DNA of 64,000 bases. Origin: Pseudomonas hormoni. GTDB lineage: Bacteria; Pseudomonadota; Gammaproteobacteria; Pseudomonadales; Pseudomonadaceae. The notes under the pieces are model-generated. The model searched no databases and was not told the origin of the DNA. It saw nothing but the letters and a program-made list of their open reading frames with translations. The DNA lies in the NCBI RefSeq assembly GCF_018502625.1, contig NZ_CP075566.1:563001-627000 (forward strand). Reading direction: 5' to 3'. Within the stretch, counting starts at the first letter, position 1. Each line of letters opens with the position of its first letter. Of the stretch, positions 33,773-43,687 are shown piece after piece. Position numbers and translations under genes: made by a program.

Positions 33773-34476
33773 ATTCCTCGTTACCGGCCTTCTGGGCCGT
33801 GATTCCTGCCGCGGGCGTCGGTGCCCGTATGGCCGCGGACCGTCCCAAGCAATACTTGCAACTGGGTGGGCGCACTATTCTCGAACACAGCCTCGGCTGT
33901 TTCCTTGATCATCCTTCCCTGAAGGGGTTGGTGGTCAGTCTTGCTGTGGATGATCCTTATTGGCCGAGTCTGACGTGCGCTGGCGATTCGCGTATTCAAC
34001 GCGTTGACGGCGGCGCCGAGCGTTCAGGGTCGGTGCTCAATGCCTTGCTGCATTTGCATGCATTGGGGGCTGGCGATGAGGATTGGGTGTTGGTGCACGA
34101 TGCTGCACGGCCCAATCTGAGCCGTGATGATCTGGACAAGTTGCTGGTTGAACTGGCTGACGACCCGGTCGGCGGACTGCTGGCGGTTCCGGCTCGCGAT
34201 ACCCTGAAGCGGGTCGACAAGCTCGGTCGTGTAGTTGAAACCGTGGATCGCAGTGTGATCTGGCAAGCGTATACGCCGCAGATGTTTCGACTTGGCGCCT
34301 TGCATCGGGCGTTGGCCGACAGCCTGGTGGCTGACGCGGTCATCACCGATGAAGCTTCGGCTATGGAGTGGGCAGGGCTGGCGCCACGCCTGATCGAGGG
34401 GCGCGCGGACAACCTCAAAGTTACTCGGCCCGAAGACCTCGAATGGTTGCGTCAGCGTTGGGCTAACCGCCGCTGA
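33769..34476 (+). CDS. ispD: 2-C-methyl-D-erythritol 4-phosphate cytidylyltransferase
   Basis: The product has 235 residues with the nucleotidyltransferase motif PAAGVGARMAADRPKQYLQL at the N-terminus. VHDAARPNLSRDDL, DTLKRVD and the TDEASAMEWAG motif are also present. It couples MEP to CTP in the non-mevalonate isoprenoid pathway. It overlaps ftsB by four bases. A REPIN lies directly downstream, and ispF is 3.1 kb further on, separated by the formaldehyde gene cluster. Confidence 0.97.
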   Translation: MNSSLPAFWAVIPAAGVGARMAADRPKQYLQLGGRTILEHSLGCFLDHPSLKGLVVSLAVDDPYWPSLTCAGDSRIQRVDGGAERSGSVLNALLHLHALGAGDEDWVLVHDAARPNLSRDDLDKLLVELADDPVGGLLAVPARDTLKRVDKLGRVVETVDRSVIWQAYTPQMFRLGALHRALADSLVADAVITDEASAMEWAGLAPRLIEGRADNLKVTRPEDLEWLRQRWANRR

Positions 34477-34496
34477 GTAATTTGGTGGTCTGCCGC

Positions 34497-34602
34497 ATCG
34501 CCATCGCCAGCAGGCTGGCTCCCACCCTTGATCTGCGTTGAACAAAAATTCTGCATCCGCTAAAGATTCCCTGTGGGAGCTAGCCTGCTAGCGATGGCGG
34601 AT
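34497..34602. repeat. REPIN (REP doublet), GTGGGAGCTAGCCTGCTAGC type
   Basis: Inverted REP units sit between ispD and the convergent LysR gene. The right unit reads GTGGGAGCTAGCCTGCTAGC followed by GATGGCG (34573-34602), and the left unit is its complement with minor changes (34497-34526). This is a third REP class in the window. Confidence 0.8.
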
Positions 34603-34620
34603 TCGCAGTCGACGCAAAAC

Positions 34621-35517
34621 TCAAGTCTGATACTCCGGCCGCTCGGCCAAACCTTCCTTCAGATAATCCACCAACTTGCGCACCTTGGGCGACAAGTGTC
34701 GTTGCTGTGGATAAAGCGCCCACACCGCCGTGTTGGGCGGCTGATGCGCCTCCAGCAATGAAATCAAAGAGCCGACTTTCAAATGTTCCAGCACGTAATA
34801 GTCCGGCAACTGACACAACCCGACGCCCTGTAAAGCCGCATCCAGCACCGCTTGCCCACTGTTGCAACGCCAGTTTCCCTGTACTCGCTGGGAAAATTCC
34901 CGCCCGTTCTGTTCCAGTTGCCACAAGTCCGAGCTGCCGATGAGGCAGTTGTGGCGGCTCAGTTCCGACAGGCTGTGTGGGCGTCCGTATCGTTCCAGAT
35001 AAGACGGCGACGCGCATAAGTACATGCGCCGCGGCGCCAGTCGCGTTGCCACCAATCGTGAATCCTGAAGGCGACCGAGGCGGATCGCCAGATCCAGGCC
35101 TTCATGCACCAGGTCGAGTTGGCGGTTGCTCAGTTCGATATCAATTCGAAGTTGCGGATAAAGCCCCATGAGTCGGGTTACCAGCGGCACGATAAAACGT
35201 TCGCCGTACGCCACCGCGCAGGTCATGCGCAACATGCCTTTGGGCTCGCTGGTCAGGTCGCCGACCGCTCTTAGCGCTTCTTCACGACCGTCCTGCAACC
35301 GCTGGCAGTGCTGCAAAAAAGTCTGCCCGGCTTCGGTCAGCGTGACGCGACGGGTGCTGCGATAAAGCAGTCGCGTCTGAAGCCGCTCTTCGAGGCGTAC
35401 TATTTGGCGACTGATGTGGGAGGAAGACACCCCAAGACGTTCCGCCGCCGCCGTGAATTGGTTGCACTCGGCCACGGCGACGAACTCGTCGATCCCTTCC
35501 CAGCGGTTCTCGGACAT
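34621..35517 (-). CDS. gfnR: LysR-family regulator divergent from the formaldehyde detoxification genes
   Basis: The product has 298 residues. The N-terminal winged HTH (FVAVAECNQFTAAAERLGVS, then SHISRQIVRLEERL) is followed by a periplasmic-binding-like effector domain of the usual LysR length. It is transcribed away from adhC-fghA across 107 bp. In P. aeruginosa the LysR gene at this place (PA3630) has been named GfnR, regulator of glutathione-dependent formaldehyde neutralisation. I assign the name by synteny from memory. It probably activates adhC-fghA in response to formaldehyde or its glutathione adduct. Confidence 0.75.
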   Translation of the reverse strand: MSENRWEGIDEFVAVAECNQFTAAAERLGVSSSHISRQIVRLEERLQTRLLYRSTRRVTLTEAGQTFLQHCQRLQDGREEALRAVGDLTSEPKGMLRMTCAVAYGERFIVPLVTRLMGLYPQLRIDIELSNRQLDLVHEGLDLAIRLGRLQDSRLVATRLAPRRMYLCASPSYLERYGRPHSLSELSRHNCLIGSSDLWQLEQNGREFSQRVQGNWRCNSGQAVLDAALQGVGLCQLPDYYVLEHLKVGSLISLLEAHQPPNTAVWALYPQQRHLSPKVRKLVDYLKEGLAERPEYQT

Positions 35518-35543
35518 CGAGGATTATCCCTGTGTAGCAATAA

Positions 35544-36737
<1,194 letters not shown>

Positions 36738-36745
36738 GGTCCGCC

Positions 36746-37591
36746 ATGAGCCTGGAAAATATCTCCTGTCAGAAAAGCTTCGGCGGCTGGCACAAACGCT
36801 ACCGGCACCGCTCCGATGTACTGGGCTGCGACATGGTGTTTGCCGTGTACCTGCCGCCGCAAGCGGAGCAGGGCGGCAAACTGCCGGTTCTGTACTGGTT
36901 GTCCGGCCTGACCTGCACCGACGAAAACTTCATGCAAAAGGCCGGCGTCCTGCGCATGGCCGCGGAGCTGGGGCTGATCATCGTTGCACCGGACACCAGC
37001 CCTCGCGGCCCTGATGTGCCGGGTGACCCGGACGGTGCCTGGGACTTCGGTCTCGGCGCCGGGTTTTATCTGAATGCCACGCAGGAACCGTGGTCGCGCC
37101 ACTATCGGATGCATGACTATGTCGTGCAGGAATTGCCTGCATTGGTCGAGGCTCATTTTCCGGCGTCGGACAAGCGCGGCATCAGCGGTCATTCCATGGG
37201 CGGCCACGGCGCGCTGGTCTGCGCATTGCGCAATCCGGGGCGGTATCAGTCGGTGTCGGCGTTTTCGCCAATCAACAATCCGATGGACTGCCCTTGGGGT
37301 CAGAAAGCCTTTTCCCGTTACCTGGGAGAAGATCGTTCGAAATGGCGCGAATGGGATGCCTGCGCATTGATTGCCGAGGCTGACGAGAAGCTGCCGCTGC
37401 TGATCGACCAAGGTGATCGTGATGATTTCCTCGCCACCCAGCTCAAGCCTGAATCCTTGCGACAGGCAGCCAAACTGGCCGGTCATCCGCTGACGTTGCG
37501 CCTGCAACCGGGCTACGACCACAGCTATTTCTTCATCGCCAGCTTCATCGACGACCACTTGCAACATCACGGACGCGCCCTAGGCCTCTAA
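36746..37591 (+). CDS. fghA: S-formylglutathione hydrolase
   Basis: The product is a 281-residue esterase-D-type alpha/beta hydrolase. The nucleophile elbow [10 protein letters not shown] lies near residue 150. The [15 protein letters not shown] motif, and the Asp and His in DQGDRDDFL and GYDHSYFFI, complete the triad. It releases formate and glutathione from S-formylglutathione. It is tightly linked to adhC. A terminator-like hairpin at 37605-37634 follows. Confidence 0.96.
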   Translation: MSLENISCQKSFGGWHKRYRHRSDVLGCDMVFAVYLPPQAEQGGKLPVLYWLSGLTCTDENFMQKAGVLRMAAELGLIIVAPDTSPRGPDVPGDPDGAWDFGLGAGFYLNATQEPWSRHYRMHDYVVQELPALVEAHFPASDKRGISGHSMGGHGALVCALRNPGRYQSVSAFSPINNPMDCPWGQKAFSRYLGEDRSKWREWDACALIAEADEKLPLLIDQGDRDDFLATQLKPESLRQAAKLAGHPLTLRLQPGYDHSYFFIASFIDDHLQHHGRALGL

Positions 37592-37604
37592 TGCAGGTAG
37601 AATC

Positions 37605-37634
37605 ACGCCCTGACAAAAATCGGGGCGTTTTTTT
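37605..37634 (+). terminator. Terminator-like hairpin abutting the ispF start codon
   Basis: ACGCCC (37605-37610) pairs with GGGCGT (37623-37628) around a 12-nt loop, followed by seven T residues that end directly at the ispF ATG (37635). It probably ends the adhC-fghA transcript. ispF must then be transcribed from its own start or by readthrough, and it has no Shine-Dalgarno in the usual place. A TAGAAT -10-like box lies at 37598-37603. Confidence 0.6.
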
Positions 37635-38108
37635 ATGCGTATTGGCCACGGCTATGATGTGCACCGTTTCGCTGAAGGCGATTTCATTACTCTGGGCGGC
37701 GTGCGCATTGCACACGGCTTCGGGCTGCTCGCTCACTCCGACGGTGACGTCCTGCTGCACGCCTTGAGCGATGCCTTGCTCGGCGCCGCTGCGCTGGGTG
37801 ATATCGGCAAGCACTTCCCGGACACCGACCCAAAATTCAAGGGCGCCGACAGCCGTGTGCTGTTGCGTCACGTCGTCGCACTGGTCCACGCCAAGGGCTG
37901 GAAAGTCGGCAACGTCGATAACACCATCGTCGCCCAGGCGCCGAAAATGGCCCCGCATATCGAATCGATGCGCGCGCTGATTGCCGCGGATCTTCAAGTT
38001 GAGTTGGATCAAGTGAACGTGAAAGCTACCACCACCGAAAAGCTCGGCTTTGTCGGTCGCGAAGAAGGTATCGCCGTGCATTCCGTTGCCTTGTTGCTGC
38101 GCGCATGA
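37635..38108 (+). CDS. ispF: 2-C-methyl-D-erythritol 2,4-cyclodiphosphate synthase
   Basis: The product has 157 residues. It begins [12 protein letters not shown] with metal ligands Asp8 and His10, and the third His lies in [12 protein letters not shown]. The C-terminal [20 protein letters not shown] is conserved. It cyclises CDP-ME 2-phosphate in the MEP pathway. The start is preceded by a T run instead of a Shine-Dalgarno. The stop overlaps truD (ATGA), beginning the ispF-truD-surE-pcm-nlpD chain. Confidence 0.97.
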   Translation: MRIGHGYDVHRFAEGDFITLGGVRIAHGFGLLAHSDGDVLLHALSDALLGAAALGDIGKHFPDTDPKFKGADSRVLLRHVVALVHAKGWKVGNVDNTIVAQAPKMAPHIESMRALIAADLQVELDQVNVKATTTEKLGFVGREEGIAVHSVALLLRA

Positions 38109-39150
38109 ACGAACTGCAATTGCTCGGCCCGCGTGCCTACGGTGAAGCCCTCGGCACCGCAGTGTTGAAAGCGACGGCGGAAGACTTCCAGGTCGACGAA
38201 GTGCTCAACATCCCGCTCAGTGGCGATGGCGAACACCTGTGGATCTGGGTGGAAAAGCGCGGCCTGAATACCGAAGAAGCGGCACGCCGGATTGCCAAGG
38301 CAGCGGGCGTGCCATTGCGCACCGTCAGTTACGCCGGCCTCAAGGATCGTCAGGCGCTGACGCGCCAATGGTTCAGCGTGCAACTGCCGGGCAAGGCTGA
38401 TCCTGATTTGTCGGCGGCGGAAAACGATACGCTGAAAATCCTCAAGACCGGTCGGCACAAGCGCAAGCTGCAACGCGGTGCCCATTCGGCCAACGGTTTC
38501 ACCTTGCGCCTGACCCAATTCGCGGGCGACAAAGCGGCTATCGAAGCGCGCCTGCAACTGATCGCCAAACAAGGTATTCCCAATTATTTCGGCGCCCAAC
38601 GGTTCGGCTTTGACGGCGGCAACGTGGTCGATGCTCGTGGCTGGGCCGCGCGCAAGGCCTTGCCGGAACAGCGCAACGTTCGTTCGCGGTTGCTCTCCAC
38701 CGCGCGCAGTTTTCTGTTCAACCAGGTGTTGGCGGCGCGTGTGGCGGATGGCACCTGGCAGCAGGCGCAGGTCGGTGATCTGCTGGCGTTCACCGACAGC
38801 CGAAGCTTCTTTCCGGCCGGTGAGGCCGAGTGCAGCGACCCGCGACTGGCGATTCTCGACCTGCACCCGACCGGCCCGCAGTGGGGCGAAGGTGACTCGC
38901 CGGCGACGGGCGCTGTCCATGAACTGGAGCAGGCAATCGCCGCGCGCGAAGCGGATCTGCGCGATTGGTTGATTAACGCCGGTATGAGCCACGAACGTCG
39001 CATCCTGCGACTGCCCATTGGTGGGTTGACGTGGCATTATCCCGAGCCTGACATTCTGCAACTGGAATTCGTCCTGCCGGCCGGATGCTTCGCCACCGTA
39101 TTGGTGCGTGAACTCGTCGATCTGGTGCCGGTGGGGCAGACGGACAGCCC

Positions 39151-39163
<13 letters not shown>
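38105..39163 (+). CDS. truD: tRNA pseudouridine(13) synthase
   Basis: The product has 352 residues. The catalytic Asp lies in [20 protein letters not shown], and [15 protein letters not shown] and the C-terminal [16 protein letters not shown] are typical TruD motifs. It modifies U13 of tRNA-Glu. It overlaps ispF by 4 bp and surE by 13 bp. Confidence 0.96.
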
Positions 39164-40574
<1,411 letters not shown>

Positions 40575-40776
40575 GCATTTGTTTCGTCCCGGTGAATTCT
40601 CTTCGATTGCCCCTGTCTTACAGCGGCGTCGATCAGTTAAACGGGATTCATCGTCAGGTAGCAAACGTGTGCTTCGCTTCATTAAAGGTAAAGCCTGCAC
40701 CGCCCGTTATACTGGTGACACTTCATGCCGGGAGCACGGCAATTCAACATTTCAGCCACCACAAAGGGAGCGGCGG

Positions 40777-41634
40777 GTGAGTCTCACAGTCATTGCGCAG
40801 CGAATGGGTATAACGAGCTTTCAGCGCCTGGTGACTGGCCTTGTCTTGAGTACCTTGCTGGTCGGTTGTTCCAGCACCAAATCGAGCGATGTGCGCGTCG
40901 TCGATCGCAACAACGCCGTCGCCCAGCGTCCGGCAGTGACCACGGGTCAGTACGTGGTTCGACCTAAAGACACGCTGTTCTCGATCGCCTTTCGCTACGG
41001 CTGGGACTACAAAGCCCTCGCGGCGCGCAACAACATTCCTACGCCATACACGATTCATCCGGGTCAGACGATTCGCTTTGACGGTCGTACCGGTTCAACG
41101 CCGACGGCGGTGGTCAGCCCGGCCGATTCGGCGCCTTCATCGTCGAGTAAAACCACTGTAATCCGGCGCCAGCCAAATGGCGCAACTACGACGACAACGG
41201 TGGTTGCACCGTCCGTCGCCAACAAGCCAGCACCCGCTCCGATGCCTCCTGCAGGCCCGGCCCCGACCGGCTGGGGGTGGCCTTCTAATGGCATTCTTAT
41301 TGGAAAATTCTCTTCAAACGGTAGTTTGAATAAAGGAATTGATATCGCCGGGGATTTGGGACAGCCTGTTTTAGCTGCGTCTGATGGGACGGTGGTATAC
41401 GCCGGGAGTGGCTTAAGGGGCTACGGCGAATTAGTCATCATCAAACACAGCGATACCTACGTCAGTGCCTACGGTCACAACCGCAGGCTGTTGGTTCGGG
41501 AGGGGCAGCAGGTCAAGGTCGGACAGACAATTGCCGAAATGGGGTCAACGGGTACAGACCGGGTGAAACTGCATTTTGAGATTCGCCGACAAGGTAAACC
41601 TGTAGATCCGCTGCAGTTCCTGCCGCGTCGTTGA
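40777..41634 (+). CDS. nlpD: Lipoprotein NlpD (LysM and M23-like domain)
   Basis: The product has 285 residues from the GTG at 40777, preceded by AAAGGGAG. A lipobox (STLLVGC) places the lipidated Cys near residue 31. A LysM domain follows (QYVVRPKDTLFSIAFRYGWD), then a Pro/Thr-rich linker and a degenerate M23 peptidase domain (GIDIAGDLGQPVLAASDGTV, VKLHFEIRRQGKPVDP). NlpD activates amidase AmiC at the division site. Codons around 41290-41350 are unusually A/T-rich, where the rpoS promoter region seems to be embedded. Confidence 0.94.
   Translation: MSLTVIAQRMGITSFQRLVTGLVLSTLLVGCSSTKSSDVRVVDRNNAVAQRPAVTTGQYVVRPKDTLFSIAFRYGWDYKALAARNNIPTPYTIHPGQTIRFDGRTGSTPTAVVSPADSAPSSSSKTTVIRRQPNGATTTTTVVAPSVANKPAPAPMPPAGPAPTGWGWPSNGILIGKFSSNGSLNKGIDIAGDLGQPVLAASDGTVVYAGSGLRGYGELVIIKHSDTYVSAYGHNRRLLVREGQQVKVGQTIAEMGSTGTDRVKLHFEIRRQGKPVDPLQFLPRR
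41315..41328. promoter_or_regulatory. PsrA-type operator for rpoS inside nlpD
   Basis: CAAACGGTAGTTTG is a perfect palindromic half-site pair with a 4-bp spacer, matching the C/GAAAC-N2-4-GTTTG/C site described for PsrA at the rpoS promoter of Pseudomonas. It lies 412 bp before rpoS within the nlpD frame, where the known rpoS promoter is located in the genus. The exact -35/-10 was not resolved. Confidence 0.75.
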
Positions 41635-41643
41635 TTTGTTACC

Positions 41644-41674
41644 AGCCTGTTCCGTCACGTAGAGGGAACAGGCT
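41644..41674 (+). promoter_or_regulatory. Strong hairpin in the rpoS leader
   Basis: AGCCTGTTCC (41644-41653) and GGAACAGGCT (41665-41674) form a perfect 10-bp stem with an 11-nt loop between the nlpD stop and the rpoS start. No U tract follows, so it is not an ordinary terminator. It would be part of the rpoS 5' untranslated region. Confidence 0.55.
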
Positions 41675-41739
41675 CCAGCGTTGCCAAGGATAAAGGCGCC
41701 GCTTGAGCCTGAGGTCGAACTCACCAAAGGACTATAACA

Positions 41740-42747
41740 ATGGCTCTCAGTAAAGAAGTGCCGGAGTTTGACATCGACGATGAGGTTCTCCTGATGGAGA
41801 CCGGCATCGGTACGGATTCGATGTCGAATGATGAAGGGGCTGCTCCACCTTCCGTTCGTGCCAAATCCAAACACTCCGCTTCGTTAAAGCAACACAAGTA
41901 CATTGACTACACGCGTGCACTCGATGCGACGCAGTTGTACCTCAATGAGATTGGTTTTTCCCCTCTGCTGTCCCCCGAAGAAGAAGTTCACTTTGCACGC
42001 TTGTCGCAAAGTGGCGATCCGGCCGGGCGCAAACGCATGATTGAAAGCAACCTGCGGCTGGTGGTGAAAATCGCCCGACGCTATGTCAATCGTGGCTTGT
42101 CGCTGCTGGACCTGATCGAAGAGGGCAACCTCGGGCTGATCCGGGCGGTAGAGAAGTTCGACCCCGAACGTGGCTTCCGCTTTTCGACTTACGCAACCTG
42201 GTGGATTCGTCAGACCATCGAGCGCGCGATCATGAATCAGACCCGGACCATCCGGTTGCCGATCCATGTGGTCAAAGAGCTCAACGTGTACCTGAGGGCC
42301 GCACGGGAGCTGACGCAAAAACTCGATCACGAACCCTCACCCGAAGAAATCGCCAACCTGCTGGAAAAACCGGTGGGAGAGGTCAAGCGCATGCTTGGTT
42401 TGAACGAGCGGGTTTCTTCGGTCGACGTCTCGCTGGGTCCGGATTCGGATAAAACCCTGCTGGACACCCTTACCGATGACCGCCCAACCGATCCGTGTGA
42501 ACTGCTGCAGGATGACGACCTGTCTCAGAGCATCGATCAATGGCTCTCGGAACTGACCGACAAGCAGCGCGAGGTGGTGATACGCCGCTTCGGTCTGCGC
42601 GGTCATGAGAGCAGCACGCTGGAAGATGTAGGCCTGGAAATTGGCCTGACCCGTGAACGTGTCAGACAGATCCAGGTTGAAGGCCTGAAGCGTCTGCGGG
42701 AGATTCTGGAGAAGAATGGTCTGTCCAGCGAGTCGCTGTTTCAGTAA
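41740..42747 (+). CDS. rpoS: RNA polymerase sigma factor RpoS
   Basis: The product has 335 residues. Region 1.2 ([20 protein letters not shown]), region 2 ([19 protein letters not shown], then [17 protein letters not shown]), region 3, and a region 4 HTH ([20 protein letters not shown]) are all present. It is the stationary-phase and stress sigma factor. An AAAGGAC Shine-Dalgarno precedes the ATG. It is expressed mainly from a promoter inside nlpD, with a PsrA-type site. A terminator follows at 42770-42797. Confidence 0.98.
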   Translation: MALSKEVPEFDIDDEVLLMETGIGTDSMSNDEGAAPPSVRAKSKHSASLKQHKYIDYTRALDATQLYLNEIGFSPLLSPEEEVHFARLSQSGDPAGRKRMIESNLRLVVKIARRYVNRGLSLLDLIEEGNLGLIRAVEKFDPERGFRFSTYATWWIRQTIERAIMNQTRTIRLPIHVVKELNVYLRAARELTQKLDHEPSPEEIANLLEKPVGEVKRMLGLNERVSSVDVSLGPDSDKTLLDTLTDDRPTDPCELLQDDDLSQSIDQWLSELTDKQREVVIRRFGLRGHESSTLEDVGLEIGLTRERVRQIQVEGLKRLREILEKNGLSSESLFQ

Positions 42748-42769
42748 GCAAATCGCTTGAGCAGCAAGC

Positions 42770-42797
42770 AAAAAGCTCCGACTGGTTCGGGGCTTTT
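42770..42797 (+). terminator. Intrinsic terminator of rpoS
   Basis: AAAAAGCTCCG and CGGGGCTTTTT, around an ACTGGTT loop, form a hairpin with a T run shortly after the rpoS stop. Confidence 0.85.
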
Positions 42798-42847
42798 TGT
42801 TGTCTGCCAGAAGCGTCGTATATCACCTCAGGTTTGTAGTCTTGCGT

Positions 42848-42865
42848 TGTAAGTCTTTGCTTACT
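42848..42865. promoter_or_regulatory. GacA box upstream of rsmZ
   Basis: TGTAAG-TCTTTG-CTTACT matches the GacA upstream activating sequence TGTAAG-N6-CTTACA at 11 of 12 positions. It lies about 190 bp before the proposed rsmZ start, the distance known for this gene. The AT-rich DNA between (42866-43020) is a likely site for H-NS-like MvaT/MvaU or IHF binding. Confidence 0.85.
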
Positions 42866-43000
42866 CTCTCGTAAGTGTTCGTTATTTTTACACCCTGGCA
42901 GACGTCTATTGCCGCTTTGCGCTAGTTCTATCTGATTGAATAGTATGGATATTTATAAAAGTTAACGGCATATGACTGCGTGTTTTTGTCTTTGACACCG

Positions 43001-43029
43001 ATTGCGCTAGCCCGGGAACTCTCTAGTAT
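43001..43029 (+). promoter_or_regulatory. rsmZ promoter
   Basis: The -10 box TAGTAT (43024-43029) lies 8-9 nt before the RNA start. ATTGCG (43001-43006) lies 17 bp upstream as a weak -35, as expected for a promoter that needs GacA activation. A better TTGACA at 42992-42997 is too far away (26 bp). Confidence 0.65.
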
Positions 43030-43037
43030 TCAGGTTG

Positions 43038-43166
43038 TGTCGACGGACAGACACGCCCTTCAAGGATGAGGGGAAAGGACATTGCAGGACGCGATTCATC
43101 AGGACGATGAAAAGGAACACAGGGAATAGGGAAAAAATGTGGGCGGGTCAAACCGCCCCTTTTTTT
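43038..43166 (+). ncRNA. rsmZ: Small regulatory RNA RsmZ
   Basis: The RNA is about 129 nt. It begins TGTCGACGGACAGACA, closely like RsmZ of P. fluorescens, and carries about seven unpaired or loop GGA motifs (at AGGAT, AGGACAT, AGGACG, AGGACGA, AGGAAC, AGGGAA and CGGAC) for RsmA/RsmE binding. It ends in an intrinsic terminator, GGGCGG (43141-43146)/CCGCCC (43153-43158) plus T7. It titrates RsmA/E to relieve repression of secondary metabolism and exoproduct mRNAs. The location between rpoS and fdxA is the conserved one. Confidence 0.93.
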
Positions 43167-43180
43167 GCCTGCAGAAAAGC

Positions 43181-43204
43181 AAAAAGGCCCGCAAGGGGCC
43201 TTTT
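43181..43204. terminator. Bidirectional terminator, mainly for fdxA
   Basis: AAAAAGGCCC-GCAAG-GGGCCTTTT forms a hairpin with A and T runs on both sides, so it can end fdxA transcripts (minus strand) and back up the rsmZ terminator (plus strand). Confidence 0.85.
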
Positions 43205-43221
43205 CGGGAACGCGGGGGAAA

Positions 43222-43545
43222 TCAGCGTTCGAGGTCTTTGATCTTGCCTTTGACGCCATCCCACTCTTCGGCATCAGGCATCGATTCTTTCTTCTCGGTG
43301 ATGTTGGGCCAGATTTCGGCCAACTCAACGTTCAGTTGAATGAATTCCTGCATCTCTTCCGGGACTTCATCTTCAGAGAAGATGGCCACGGCAGGGCATT
43401 CTGGTTCGCACAGGGCGCAGTCGATGCACTCATCCGGGTGAATCACCAGGAAGTTCGGGCCTTCGTAAAAGCAGTCCACCGGACAGACTTCTACGCAGTC
43501 GGTGTACTTGCACTTGATGCAGTTGTCGGTGACGACGAAGGTCAT
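43222..43545 (-). CDS. fdxA: Seven-iron ferredoxin
   Basis: The product has 107 residues from the ATG at 43545 (GAGGAG Shine-Dalgarno). The upstream 14-codon extension lacks support. Cysteine clusters [17 protein letters not shown] and [12 protein letters not shown] bind a 3Fe-4S and a 4Fe-4S cluster, as in the Azotobacter/Pseudomonas FdxA type, and the long C-terminal extension is typical. It is an electron carrier in the cytoplasm. It is convergent with rsmZ, and mutS lies upstream on the same strand. Confidence 0.96.
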   Translation of the reverse strand: MTFVVTDNCIKCKYTDCVEVCPVDCFYEGPNFLVIHPDECIDCALCEPECPAVAIFSEDEVPEEMQEFIQLNVELAEIWPNITEKKESMPDAEEWDGVKGKIKDLER

Positions 43546-43687
43546 TTCTAATTTTCTCCTCAGGCGGCGGCAGCGGAGCCCCTTCACGTTGGGGTCGCCA
43601 GGTTTGGGAGCGATAGTCTGCAGACCAGGCTATTAGCCTGCAGCATCCCAAACCGCGCGAGATTCTAACAGCTTGCAGGCAAGTGCG

